From Bog-756 sp963824645 (GTDB lineage Bacteria; Actinomycetota; Acidimicrobiia; Acidimicrobiales; RAAP-2), in the NCBI GenBank assembly GCA_963824645.1, contig CAWGQC010000005.1, forward strand, positions 620,001 through 684,000: a stretch of 64,000 bases of DNA. The letters are read 5' to 3'. The notes under the pieces are model-generated. The model worked only from the letters and a program-made list of their open reading frames with translations. It was not told the DNA's origin and searched no databases. Shown here one piece after another: positions 53,258 to 62,627 of the stretch (its first letter is position 1; each line of letters opens with the position of its first letter). Position numbers and translations under genes: made by a program.

Positions 53258-54703
53258 ATGCCCGATTTCGTGATGACCATCGGAGGGGACACCGTTCCGG
53301 CTGAAGAATCGTTCGGGGTGGTCAACCCGGCCAACGGCGAGGTGTTCGCCCACGCCCCGGACTGCAGTGCGACCCAGTTGGACGCCGCCTTCGATGCCGC
53401 CGCCAAGGCCCAGCGGGATTGGCGGTCCGACGAGGCATTCCGACGGGAGACACTCCTGAAGATGGCCGATCTGCTTCTGGCCTCGTCAGCCGAGCTCGCC
53501 CCCATTCTCACCGCCGAGCAGGGGAAGCCGCTGGGTGACGCCAATATCGAGGTGTTCGCCGCCGCCATCTGGTGCCAGTACTTCGCCAATCTCGATATTC
53601 CCCCCCAGATCATCCAAGACGATGCCGAGGCCCTGGTCGAGGTGGTACGGCGTCCGGTGGGGGTGGTGGCCGCCATCACCCCCTGGAACTTCCCTCTCAC
53701 CCTGGCCTTCTGGAAGATCGCACCCGCCCTTCTGGCCGGCAACACCCTGGTCCTCAAGCCGTCGCCCTTCACGCCCCTCACCACCCTCAAGGTGGCCGAG
53801 ATCCTGCGGGAGGTGATTCCCCCCGGGGTGGTGAACGTGGTCAGCGGAGGTGACGAGCTGGGTGGGTGGATGACCGCCCACCCGGTGCCCCGCAAGGTGA
53901 GCTTTACCGGCTCGATCGAGACAGGGAAGAAGGTGGCTCTGTCGGCCGCCCCCGACCTCAAGCGGGTCACGCTCGAGCTCGGGGGGAACGATCCCGCCAT
54001 CGTGCTGGACGACGCCGACCCGGAAGTGGTCAGCAAGGCCATCTTCGCCGGCGCCTTCAACAACAACGGTCAGGTGTGCTCCGCCATCAAACGGGTCTAC
54101 GTACCCGAGGCGCTCTACGACGGGGTGGTGGCCGGGCTGGCGGCGCAAGCCTCGGCGATCAAAGTGGGTGAAGGGACCGAGGCCGATGCGAAGCTGGGCC
54201 CCATCAACAACAAGCCCCAGTTCGAGCGGGTCAAGGAGCTGGTGGGCGACGCCCTGTCCCACGGGGCCCAGGCCGCCACCGGCGGGCACCCCATGGACCG
54301 GCCCGGCTATTTCTTCGAGCCGACCATCCTGACCGGGCTGTCCGACGGGACCCGGATCGTCGACGAGGAGCAGTTCGGACCGGCTCTTCCGGTGATCTCC
54401 TACCGCGACGTGGACGACGTCGTCGAGCGGGCCAACGCCACCCACTTCGGCCTCTCGGGTTCGGTGTGGGGAGCCGACACCGAGCGCGCCGCCGACATCG
54501 CCGGAAGGCTCGAATGCGGCACGGCGTGGGTCAACACGCACCTGGCTCTGGCTCCCCAGCAGCCGTTCGGCGGGTTCAAATGGAGCGGAGTAGGCGTCGA
54601 GAACGGTCCGTGGGGCCTGGCCGAATTCAGTGAGATGCAGGTGGTCTACCGCTCCAAGGGAACCGACGGGCTCAACCTCAACACCGGCGGGCTGGTCTCC
54701 TAG
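53258..54703 (+). CDS. Aldehyde dehydrogenase (NAD(P)-dependent)
   Basis: A 481-residue enzyme that oxidises an aldehyde to the acid. PWNFPLTLAFWKIAPALLAGNT binds the cofactor region, LELGGNDPAIV holds the general base Glu240, and NNNGQVCSAIKRVYVP holds the catalytic Cys274. EQFGPALPVISY and PFGGFKWSGVG are also conserved. The specificity is not readable; substitutions around NNGQVC place it nearer broad-range than glyceraldehyde-3-phosphate types. The ATG at 53258 gives MPDFVMTIGG. The gene stands alone under its own promoter and converges with the methyltransferase gene. Confidence 0.92.
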   Translation: MPDFVMTIGGDTVPAEESFGVVNPANGEVFAHAPDCSATQLDAAFDAAAKAQRDWRSDEAFRRETLLKMADLLLASSAELAPILTAEQGKPLGDANIEVFAAAIWCQYFANLDIPPQIIQDDAEALVEVVRRPVGVVAAITPWNFPLTLAFWKIAPALLAGNTLVLKPSPFTPLTTLKVAEILREVIPPGVVNVVSGGDELGGWMTAHPVPRKVSFTGSIETGKKVALSAAPDLKRVTLELGGNDPAIVLDDADPEVVSKAIFAGAFNNNGQVCSAIKRVYVPEALYDGVVAGLAAQASAIKVGEGTEADAKLGPINNKPQFERVKELVGDALSHGAQAATGGHPMDRPGYFFEPTILTGLSDGTRIVDEEQFGPALPVISYRDVDDVVERANATHFGLSGSVWGADTERAADIAGRLECGTAWVNTHLALAPQQPFGGFKWSGVGVENGPWGLAEFSEMQVVYRSKGTDGLNLNTGGLVS

Positions 54704-54788
54704 ATCGGCTCGATCCCCCATCACCGAGCGGTTCGGCGCGCTGTGGTGCCGTCTACGGGCCGGCCGGTGGGACAGTCGGCGACATGCT

Positions 54789-55532
54789 CTAGGCCTGCGG
54801 GAGACGCCACACGCTGACGTGCAAGGGGCTCTCACCGGTGAACGGTGAGCGATCCCACCACGCCCAGCGATGTTCCAGCGTCATGCCGGCGATCCGAGCC
54901 ATCAGGTCCAGCTCGGCCGGCCACACGTACCGGAACGGTGCCGTGAATTCGCGGAAGCTGCCGTCGTCATTCCGATAGAAGTGCCGGGACCTGGGGATCT
55001 GTTTGTGGGTGCGGTCGATGAAATCGTCGATGCCGATGTAGTCATCCGTCACTGCGAACGGAACACCGACGTTGCCTGGTGGCAACCGGCGAAGACCGGG
55101 AACGTTGTTCTCGATGACAAATCGGCCCCCGGGTCGGAGGTGACGGGCGGCGTTCTCGAAGCAGGCGACCTGTTCGTCCTGTGTGGTCAGATTGGTGATC
55201 GTGTTGAAGACCAAATAGACGAGAGAGAACTGGCTCTCCACACGTGTTACCGCCATGTCGCCCTCGACAGCCCTAATGGCGCCGGACTCGGGCTTCGACC
55301 GCAGCACGGCCAGCATGTCAGCGGACAACTCGATACCGGTGACCGGAACTCCCCGGGCTGCCAAAGGGACAGCTACACGGCCGGTACCGATAGCGAACTC
55401 CATGGCCGCCCCGCCGTCGCTCAACTCGGCCAGGCAGTCGACGGTCACCTCGAGAACGTGAGCATCGAACATCCCCGTCCCCGGCTGGTCGTAGGTTCTG
55501 GCGATCTCGCCGACGAATCGGTTTTCGGGCAC
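54789..55532 (-). CDS. Class I SAM-dependent methyltransferase
   Basis: About 247 residues from the GTG at 55532 (VPENRFVGEIARTYDQ), the common start of this family; the frame is open to 55598. Motif I is AMEFAIGTGRVAVPLAARG, with ELSADMLAVLRSK and VEGDMAVTRVESQFSLVYLVFNTI following, so SAM binding is well supported. The substrate is unknown. The gene is divergent from the alpha/beta hydrolase, with about 86 bases between starts. GGAGAG sits just upstream of the GTG. Confidence 0.85.
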   Translation of the reverse strand: MPENRFVGEIARTYDQPGTGMFDAHVLEVTVDCLAELSDGGAAMEFAIGTGRVAVPLAARGVPVTGIELSADMLAVLRSKPESGAIRAVEGDMAVTRVESQFSLVYLVFNTITNLTTQDEQVACFENAARHLRPGGRFVIENNVPGLRRLPPGNVGVPFAVTDDYIGIDDFIDRTHKQIPRSRHFYRNDDGSFREFTAPFRYVWPAELDLMARIAGMTLEHRWAWWDRSPFTGESPLHVSVWRLPQA

Positions 55533-55618
55533 TCTCCAGCCTGACCCGAGCCGAACGGTGCGGCAAGCCCGATGGCGTTCGGGCAACCTGTCGGTCACAG
55601 TTGGAGCAGAATGGCGCC

Positions 55619-56527
55619 ATGGAAGGCCGGCTCGACCACGTCTCGATCCACGGCCACGACATGGCCTACCGAATGGAAGGAAGCGGGCCGGCTCTCCTGC
55701 TCCTCCACGGCATTGCCGGCAGCTCCCGGACGTGGCGGGACGTGATTCCGCGCCTGACCGATCGGTTCACGGTGGTGGCGCCGGACCTCATGGGCCATGG
55801 TCAGTCCGAGAAGCCGATCGGGGACTACTCGCTCGGCGGATTCGCCACCGGGATCCGGGATCTCATCGAGGTCCTCGACATCGATCGGGTATCCGTGGTT
55901 GGCCAGTCTTTCGGTGGTGGGGTGGCCATGCAGCTCGCCTACCAGCACCCTGAACGATGCGAACGGCTTGTCCTGGTCGACAGTGGTGGCTTGGGGCGAG
56001 AGGTCAACTGGATGCTCCGGTTGATGGCACTGCCGGGTACCGAATACATGATGCCCGTGATCTTCCCGGGCTTCCTGCGCGACTGGGGGGACAGCCTGTT
56101 ACGGACGATCAACAGGCGCGGTATCCGTCTGGGTCGTATGGCCGAGATGTGGAGCGCCTACGCGTCACTGGCCGAGGCGGACAACCGCCAGGCCTTCTCG
56201 CGCACGATCAAGGCCGTCATCGACCCCGGCGGTCAAACGATCAGCGCCATGGATCGGCTCTATCTGGCCTCCTCGATGCCAACTCTGATCGTCTGGGGGG
56301 ACCGCGATGAGATCATCCCGGTGGGTCACGCCTACCGGGCCCACGAGGCCGTACCGGAAAGCCGACTGGTGATCATCGAGGGTGTCGGTCACTTCCCCCA
56401 GATCGAAGCACCGGAACAGTTCGTTGATGCTCTCGTCGACTTCATCGACTCGACCGAGCCCGCTGCCTTCAGCGCCGCAGACCGCAAGAGATTGCTCCAG
56501 GAGCGGGCCGAGTTCATCACGCCGTAG
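55619..56527 (+). CDS. Alpha/beta-fold hydrolase
   Basis: A 302-residue soluble hydrolase. The oxyanion loop is LLLHGIAGSSRTWRDVIP. The nucleophile elbow SVVGQSFGGGVAMQLAYQHP gives Ser, WGDRDEIIPVGHAYR the Asp, and GVGHFPQIEAPEQF the His. The helical lid begins near WMLRLMALPGTEYMM. It resembles epoxide-hydrolase and meta-cleavage-product hydrolases; the substrate is uncertain. I start at the ATG at 55619 (MEGRLDHVS); a TTG at 55601 is in frame. Confidence 0.9.
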   Translation: MEGRLDHVSIHGHDMAYRMEGSGPALLLLHGIAGSSRTWRDVIPRLTDRFTVVAPDLMGHGQSEKPIGDYSLGGFATGIRDLIEVLDIDRVSVVGQSFGGGVAMQLAYQHPERCERLVLVDSGGLGREVNWMLRLMALPGTEYMMPVIFPGFLRDWGDSLLRTINRRGIRLGRMAEMWSAYASLAEADNRQAFSRTIKAVIDPGGQTISAMDRLYLASSMPTLIVWGDRDEIIPVGHAYRAHEAVPESRLVIIEGVGHFPQIEAPEQFVDALVDFIDSTEPAAFSAADRKRLLQERAEFITP

Positions 56528-56541
56528 GTCGGGCCGGCCGG

Positions 56542-56580
56542 CCGGGTGAGCCGGCGTTCGCTCATGAACGCCCAGCCCGG
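56542..56580. terminator. Hairpin between convergent hydrolase and rph genes
   Basis: GGCGTTC (56553-56559) pairs with GAACGCC (56566-56572) around GCTCAT, and outer CCGGG (56542-56546) pairs with CCCGG (56576-56580). It lies between two convergent stops and can serve both strands. No U-tract. Confidence 0.55.
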
Positions 56581-56583
56581 CAG

Positions 56584-59177
56584 CTAGGGCAGGACCTCGA
56601 CGTACCCGTCCGTCCCATTGACGCGGATCCGCTGTCCGTCTCGGATCAGCCGGGTGGCCTGCTCCACGCCCACAACGGCCGGCAAGCCGTACTCCCGGGC
56701 GATCACTGCGCCGTGGGTCATCAGGCCCCCTACCTCCGTCACCAGGCCGGTGATCGCGACGAACGCGGGCGTCCAGCTGGGGTCGGTGTACGCGGTGACC
56801 AGGATGTCGCCGGCTTCGAGATCGGCCTCGGCCATGTCCAGGATGACGCGAGCCCGTCCCTCGATGGTCCCGGCGGAAACCGGTAGGCCGACCAGCGCGC
56901 CGGTCGGCACGTCGTCGCGTCGGTATGTCCCGGCGACGACCTCGCCATCCGACGTGAGCACCCGGGGCGGCGTGAGCGCTTCGTACGACCTGAACGCGTC
57001 CTTGCGCTCGAGGATGAGTCGGCCATCCGCCCGGTTCGTGCGCACGACGTCGTGGAGCTCTTGGAACGTGAGGTAGAAGATGTCTTCCCGCTCACGAAGC
57101 ACATGGGCCTGCACCAGGCGCTCGGCCTCTTCCAGCAAGGCCTGCTTGTAGACGAAGTAGCGGCTGACCATGCCGTACTTCGGGTACTCCCGGTACCCGA
57201 TGAAGGTCCGGACCCGGTCGATCATCCGCTTGGCCTCTTCGGCCTTCGGCTCCCCGTCCGGCAGGACCCGCAAGCGCTCCAGCACCTCCTGTTCCTTCGC
57301 CCAGGCCTCCTGCCGCCCTTGCTCGAAGCGCCGCTCGCCGGCGCCGGGCTCGAAGTTCTTGACGTTGCCGAGGATCAGGGGCACGAGCGTGGTGGGGCGT
57401 TCGCTCCACCGCGGCCTGGTGATGTCGATCTCACCGACGCAGCGCATGCCGTACTTGTCGAGGAAGGCCCGGATGGCGTCTCGGGCTTCCCGCCCGCCGG
57501 CGAGCTTGGGCAGCTCGTCCAGGAAGCCCTCGTCCTCGACGTGCTGCAGAAAAGCCACCACCTCCGGATGCGGGCGGATCACGTCGGCGACGTCCAGCAG
57601 CGCCAGCCCCATCTCCGACGTGACGTTGTGGGGGACGGACTGGGTGAGCGTGTCGGCCGCGTTCTTCTCGCCCAGCCACGCCTCCAGCTGCTCGTTCAGC
57701 CACCAGGTGGCCTCCATCGCCGACATGAACACCTGATGGCTCTGCGGATCGAACAGGATCCGCTTCAGCTCCTGGATGTCCGCCAGGATGAAGTCGAACA
57801 GCGCCGATCCGGACTTCGTCCGGATGTCGCGCTTCAAGGCGGCGATGGATGCCTGGTTGCGTCGATCAGATCGGTGACGATGGCCGGATCGGTCTCGAGC
57901 GGGGCCGGGGCCCCGGCCGCCGGCGCTCCGCTGGGACCCTCGTCCGGCAACGACGGGATGAAGTCGCCGCGTTCGACGATGGTCTGCAGCGCGTCCCCGA
58001 TCAGCGGATCGGACTTCCCCAGCGACGAGGAGGCGGGCCCGGCTGGCGGGCGAGGCCAGGTCCGGCGCGACGTCGACGAACAGCCTCCCGCCGGCCTCGT
58101 CCATCGGCCGAGGTGTCGTCAGCTGCCACACCGAGAGCCCCAGAGGCTTCATGGGGTCGGTCATCATCTGCTGATGGCCGACCGAGACGTAGACGTGGTT
58201 CTCTCGGTCGCCGGCCGCGGGGATGGGGAACAGCGTGGTGATCGGCCGGCTCTGGACGATCTGGAAATCCTCGTCGGCCAGGCACCATTCGATGTCCTGG
58301 GGGTGGCCGAAGTGCGCCTCGATCCGCCGGCCCAGCTGCGCCAGCTGCACGACCTGCGCGTCGGTCAGCGCCGGCTGCTCCTGACGCTCCGGCTCGATCG
58401 GCCAGTTCCTGCGTTCCGCCTCCCGGCGAGGCGTGGACGGCCAGCTGCTTGGTGGCGATGTCCTTGGCGACGACCTCGCCGTCCCGCACCTGGTAGACGT
58501 CCGCGTTCACCAGGCCGGAGACCAGGGCCTCGCCGAGGCCGAAGCTGGCCTCGACGGAGATGACCTTCCGGTTGGACGTGACGGGGTCGGCCGTGAAGAG
58601 GACGCCGGCCGCCTGCGGGAAGACCATCTGCTGCACGACCACGGCCATGTCGACCTTGCCGTGGTCGAAGCCGTTCCGCAGGCGGTAGGTCACGGCCCGC
58701 TCGGTGAACAGGGAGGCCCAGCACCGGCTGACGTGCTGGAGGATCGCCGCCGACCCCACGACGTTCAGGTACGTGTCCTGCTGGCCGGCGAAGGAGGCCG
58801 TCGGCAAGTCCTCGGCCGTCGCGCTGGATCGGACGGCGTAGGCAGCCTGCACGCCGAGCCGTCTGACCGAGTCGGTGATCGCCGCGGCCAGATCGTCGGG
58901 GACGGGGATCGCTTCGAGGGTCCGGCGGATCTCCGCGCTGAGCGTGCGGATCGCCTCGCCGGTCATCCGGGTTCAGGTGCGACAGCCGATCGAGGCGCTC
59001 GTCGATCGACGGAACGTCCGCCATGATCCGCCGGAAGGCGTCCGTCGTCACACAGAAGCCAGCCGGCACGCCGATGCCCTCGATCCGCGAGAGCTCCCCC
59101 AGGTGCGCGCCTTTGCCGCCAACCACCGCGACCTGTGTCTGGTCGATCTCCTCGAAACCCAGCACGTAGCTGCCCAT
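56584..59177 (-). CDS. rph: Rifamycin-inactivating phosphotransferase Rph (four apparent frameshifts)
   Basis: Total span corresponds to about 864 residues, equal to known Rph (about 868) and longer than PEP synthase. The enzyme moves the beta-phosphate of ATP onto a hydroxyl of rifamycin. The N-terminus SYVLGFEEIDQTQVAVVGGKG and VPAGFCVTTDAF, then AAYAVRSSATAEDLPTASFAGQQDTYLNV, form the ATP-grasp domain. The middle (SVGHQQMMTDPMKPLG onward) is the rifamycin-binding part. The C-terminal swivel domain has the catalytic His (codon 56713-56715) in EVGGLMTHGAVIAREYGLPAVVGV. Breaks are needed near 58968, 58400-58430, 58020 and 57855. All domains are otherwise intact, so indel errors are possible; if real, the gene is dead. 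The ATG at 59177 has GGAGAGG upstream. Confidence 0.85.
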
Positions 59178-59280
59178 GCGCCCACCTCTCCCCTTCGTCC
59201 CCTCGGGCCTCTCACATGCCTGCCGGCGGAGGCGGCAAGGCCCGCGGTCGGCCTGTGGCGTGCATTGTCAGCACACCACC

Positions 59281-59299
59281 GGTCCTTGCGGCAAGACCC
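59281..59299 (-). promoter_or_regulatory. RIF-associated element (RAE)-like inverted repeat upstream of rph
   Basis: GGTCCTTGCGGCAAGACCC matches the 19-base RAE known upstream of rifamycin-resistance genes in actinobacteria (as I recall it, GGGGCTTGCGGCAAGGCCC) at 16 of 19 positions. It lies about 104 bases upstream of the rph ATG and overlaps the candidate -35 TTGCCG on the minus strand. In known cases this element is required for rifamycin induction. Confidence 0.8.
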
Positions 59300-60182
59300 C
59301 CACCACGGTGTAGTTTGATACCGGCGGGACGTTCACGGGGCGCTGGCGGCGGCACAGGTTCCAACCGAACCCGGACCTTCACCTGCCCGCGACGCCGAAT
59401 CCAGCGCGGGAGCGGTGCAGGCCAACGCGTGATGTTCGGGACCGGGAGACAGCGCTCGGCTCTGGCCCTGCCCAAGAGGGCGTGGATCCTTGCCCCCCTC
59501 CGAGGCGCCGCTGTCGGGGTCGGATGTTCCCCGGCATCGACCGGCCTTCGTCAGGCGACATGATCAGCCCCGGGCTGCGGACGGCGGCGACAGCCGTCCG
59601 AATGATTGCCAGCGCAAGGACTCCCGGTACACTGAGCGCAGCCGGGTCCGTCGAGCGGGGGCCCGCCACCCCGCTCCGGACACGGCATCTCTTCCCCCGT
59701 CCCCGGCTGGACCTGGGCCGTGCAGAACTTCCTTCTCCTTTAATGACCGGGATCTTCTGTCGTTACAGAGGACGATTGCTATATGCCCGGTACGGGATTA
59801 CGGTAGTGGCGCCAGTCCTGTTGAGCGTGGCGGTCGTGAGTCCCGTCCAGTCTCCGGCGCTGACGCCCTCGCCCCCTCCCCCTGGTCGAGGGCGTCCCGG
59901 CCCGGACAACCAGGGTCCGCCTGCCGGTCCCACCGGCCCTCCGAGTTTCCGGCCCGGGCGGTTCGGCCGGATGATCTCCGAGGGGCCGACTCCAGGTCCA
60001 AAGTGACCGCAAGGTTTCCTGATGGTGACACTTCCGGTAACATGAGCACGTCCGTCGAGCGGGATCCGCCTCCAGCTCCGGACTTTGGCGCCGGTCCTCT
60101 CCGCCGTGGACCGGCGCGCCTCACGGTGGGAGACGATCCACGGGGTGGGCAGCCGCCCGGTTTGAGACTCCGAGATTGTTCG

Positions 60183-60195
60183 ATAGTCTAACTAT
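60183..60195. promoter_or_regulatory. MarR operator candidate directly before the regulator start
   Basis: ATAGT-CTA-ACTAT is a perfect inverted repeat with a 3-base centre, set in TTGTTCGATAGTCTAACTATG and touching the GTG start codon of the MarR gene. Such repeats are typical MarR autoregulatory sites. No ribosome site fits between it and the GTG, so the transcript may be leaderless. Confidence 0.65.
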
Positions 60196-60672
60196 GTGAC
60201 CTTCGAAGCAACTGTGCCCGATGCGGGTGTCCATCCGCCGGGCGAGAGGACCTTGGGGCGCACGGCCGCCTGGTTGGCCAAGCAGGTCGAGATCGGCCTG
60301 GGCTCGGTGGAACTCTCCCTGCCCCAGTACCGCGTCCTCGGACTCCTGGACGAGAGCTCCGCCGTATCCTCTGACCTGGCCGAACGCCTGGCTGTGCGAC
60401 CCCCCAGCGTGACCGCCATCGTGGACGGGTTGGTGGCCCGCGGGCTGGTGGAGAGGCGCACCGTGGTCGCCGACCGGCGGCGGGTCGACCACGTCCTCAC
60501 CGACCGCGGACGGCGGACGCTGCTCACCGCCGACGCCGCGGTGGGCGCTCGGCTGGAGGAGATCGCCGGGTACGCCCCCGATCCGACCGACACCATCCGG
60601 GCCCTGGAGGGGCTGGCCGCCTGGCGCACCGCCTTCGGTGCCTACCTGCACGCCCGGCGGCTCAAGCGATGA
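60196..60672 (+). CDS. MarR-family transcriptional regulator
   Basis: A 158-residue winged-helix regulator. ELSLPQYRVLGLLDESSAVSSDLAERLAVRPPSVTAIVDGLVARGLVERR is the DNA-binding domain, followed by the wing VADRRRVDHVLTDRGRRTLLTA. It probably represses itself and the ABC exporter it overlaps (ATGA at 60669), releasing when a small molecule binds. Pairing of MarR with a two-gene ABC exporter is common in actinobacteria. The GTG at 60196 abuts the operator-like palindrome. Confidence 0.9.
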   Translation: MTFEATVPDAGVHPPGERTLGRTAAWLAKQVEIGLGSVELSLPQYRVLGLLDESSAVSSDLAERLAVRPPSVTAIVDGLVARGLVERRTVVADRRRVDHVLTDRGRRTLLTADAAVGARLEEIAGYAPDPTDTIRALEGLAAWRTAFGAYLHARRLKR

Positions 60673-62627
60673 CCCCCGCACGCCTCCGGCGCCGTGAACA
60701 ACTGAGCGCAGAGCAGGGAACCGAGTTCGTCCCCATGGCCGAGGAGGCCAGGAGCGAAGAGCCTCGGGCCACCATCGACCCCGACAAGAGCCTCACCTGG
60801 CTCCGACGGGTTCTGCCCATCATGAAGGCCCACAAAGGCATCTTCATCACCTGCCTCACTCTGTCCTTCGTCGGGCTCGTCCTCCAGGTCCAGATCCCCA
60901 ACCTGCTGGGGAACGCCATCGACAACTCGATCACCACCCACACCGTTCCCTTGAGCAACTACGTGTGGTGGGTGGTGGGTCTGGGCGTCGTGGGCGGAAT
61001 CTCCACGTACATCTCCCGGCGCTACCTCTTCGAGACGGCCTACAACATCGAGTACGACCTGCGGAACATCATCTACGAGCACCTGACCCGCATGTCCTTC
61101 TCCTTCTACGACCGGGTGCAATCGGGGCAGTTGATATCTCGGGCCAATTCCGACATTCGGTCGGTCCAGATGTACATGACCTTCGCACCGATGATCCTGG
61201 TCCAGTGCTCGATCGCGGTAGTGGCCTTCATCTACATGCTGGCCATCGACGTCCCGCTGGCCTTCATCGCCATGGCCACCATGCCGTTCGTCTATCTGAC
61301 CGGCGTCAAGATGCGAAAGTCGATGTTCCCGGTTTCGTGGCTCATCCAGTCCCGGTTGGCTGACGTGGCCACCATCGTGGATGAGAACGTGAACGGTGTC
61401 AGGGTGGTGAAGTCATTCGGCGCTGAGCAGCAGCAACTACGGGCGCTGTCCGGCTCGGCCGACAAGCTCCAGTGGGGCTACATCAAAGACGCCGATCTCC
61501 GGGCCCGGTTCACTCCCCTGGTGCAGAACCTTCCCCAGGTCGGACTGGCCCTGGTCCTGTTCTTCGGTGGGTACATGGTCATCCACGGTGGCTTGCAGCT
61601 GGGGGCCATCCTCAAGTTCAACGCCTACCTGTTGATGCTCCAGGCCCCGTTCATGATGCTCGGGATGTTGATCATGATGGGGCAACGGGCGGCGGCCTCG
61701 GCTGATCGCATCTACGAGATCATCGACGAGCAGCCCACCGTCACCGACAAGGATGATGCCATCGACCTGGTCGATTGCCGGGGGGACGTCCGGTTCAGCC
61801 ATGTCGACTTCGCCTACGACAAGGATGCCGAGCACCTGGTGCTGGCCGACTTCGATCTGCACATTGCTCCCGGTGAGACGGTGGCCGTGGTGGGGCGCAC
61901 CGGATCGGGCAAGTCGACCGTGGCCCGGATCTTGAGTCGGTTCTACGACGTCAAGCACGGATCCGTCCAGATCGACGGGCACGACGTCCGGGACCTGACC
62001 CAGGCGAGCCTGCGGGCCAACGTCGGCGTGGTGCTCGATGAACCTTTCCTTTTTTCGGTGTCGGTGCGCGACAACATCGCCTACGGAAAGCCCGACGCCT
62101 CGTTCGACGAAATCGAAGCGGCATCCCGTGCCGCCGGTGCGCACGATTTCATCACCCACCTGGCCGACGGCTACGACACCGTCATCGGCGAACGGGGCTA
62201 CACGCTGTCCGGGGGCCAGCGCCAACGGATCGCCATTGCCCGCACGTTGTTGGTCAACCCGCCCATCCTGGTGCTCGACGATGCCACCAGCGCCATCGAC
62301 GTCCAGGTCGAACAGATGATCCACGCCAGCCTGGCCGTGGCCATGAAAGGACGGACCACGCTGATCATCGCCCATCGGCTCTCCACCATCTCCTTGGCCG
62401 ATCGGGTGGTTCTGATCGACAGCCACAAGGTGGTGGCGGATGGAACCCACGCCCAGCTCCTGGCCTCCACGCCGCTCTACGCCGAGGTCCTGGCCCAGGC
62501 GGCCGAGTTCGAGCAGGAGGCGGACGACCACGAAGAGGCATCCGAGGGTGGCTCTGGTGACGGAGGAGAGACCGGTCGAGGACTGGCCGACCTTCTCGAT
62601 GCGGCGCGCGGGGCGGGTGGATCGTGA
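60669..62627 (+). CDS. ABC exporter half-transporter with degenerate ATP site
   Basis: A 652-residue fused permease-ATPase. About six helices (KGIFITCLTLSFVGLVLQVQ; YVWWVVGLGVVGGISTYIS; LVQCSIAVVAFIYMLAIDV) precede the ATPase with Walker A GRTGSGKST, signature LSGGQRQRIAIAR and Walker B ILVLDDATSAID. The residue after the Walker B Asp is Asp instead of the catalytic Glu, the mark of the degenerate partner in heterodimeric exporters (TM287/LmrC type). The H-loop is IIAHRLSTI. The tail is acidic (EQEADDHEEASEGGSGD). It overlaps MarR and the next ABC gene, its presumed partner. Substrate: probably a drug or lipid. Confidence 0.92.
   Translation: MTPARLRRREQLSAEQGTEFVPMAEEARSEEPRATIDPDKSLTWLRRVLPIMKAHKGIFITCLTLSFVGLVLQVQIPNLLGNAIDNSITTHTVPLSNYVWWVVGLGVVGGISTYISRRYLFETAYNIEYDLRNIIYEHLTRMSFSFYDRVQSGQLISRANSDIRSVQMYMTFAPMILVQCSIAVVAFIYMLAIDVPLAFIAMATMPFVYLTGVKMRKSMFPVSWLIQSRLADVATIVDENVNGVRVVKSFGAEQQQLRALSGSADKLQWGYIKDADLRARFTPLVQNLPQVGLALVLFFGGYMVIHGGLQLGAILKFNAYLLMLQAPFMMLGMLIMMGQRAAASADRIYEIIDEQPTVTDKDDAIDLVDCRGDVRFSHVDFAYDKDAEHLVLADFDLHIAPGETVAVVGRTGSGKSTVARILSRFYDVKHGSVQIDGHDVRDLTQASLRANVGVVLDEPFLFSVSVRDNIAYGKPDASFDEIEAASRAAGAHDFITHLADGYDTVIGERGYTLSGGQRQRIAIARTLLVNPPILVLDDATSAIDVQVEQMIHASLAVAMKGRTTLIIAHRLSTISLADRVVLIDSHKVVADGTHAQLLASTPLYAEVLAQAAEFEQEADDHEEASEGGSGDGGETGRGLADLLDAARGAGGS

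Larger units (their letters stand above)
59178..60195. other. Divergent 1-kb region between rph and the MarR-ABC operon
   Basis: The left part holds a RIF-associated element (given separately) and the rph promoter: on the minus strand TTGCCG inside that element is followed about 19 bases later by GACAAT. The centre (about 59350-60100) has no recognised gene. One frame from ATG 59743 would give a hydrophobic segment (ITVVAPVLLSVAVVSPVQS) and a Pro/Gly-rich tail; it has no ribosome site and I do not call it a gene. The right end holds the MarR operator. Confidence 0.55.

Noticed and set aside
57052..58563. Plus-strand open frame of 503 codons opposite rph
   Set aside because: The minus strand carries ordered Rph domains. 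The plus-strand translation has no recognisable domain.
56584..59177. PEP synthase (ppsA) as the identity of the minus-strand phosphotransferase
   Set aside because: Length of about 864 residues, the N-terminal YVLGFEEI and the MTHGAVIAREYG motif fit Rph better; PEP synthase is about 790 residues with a TCHAAI(I/V)ARE motif.
59482..60006. Plus-strand open frame of 174 codons between rph and marR
   Set aside because: Arg/Pro-rich, no ribosome site, no family similarity; the hydrophobic patch from 59790 is short and could be chance.
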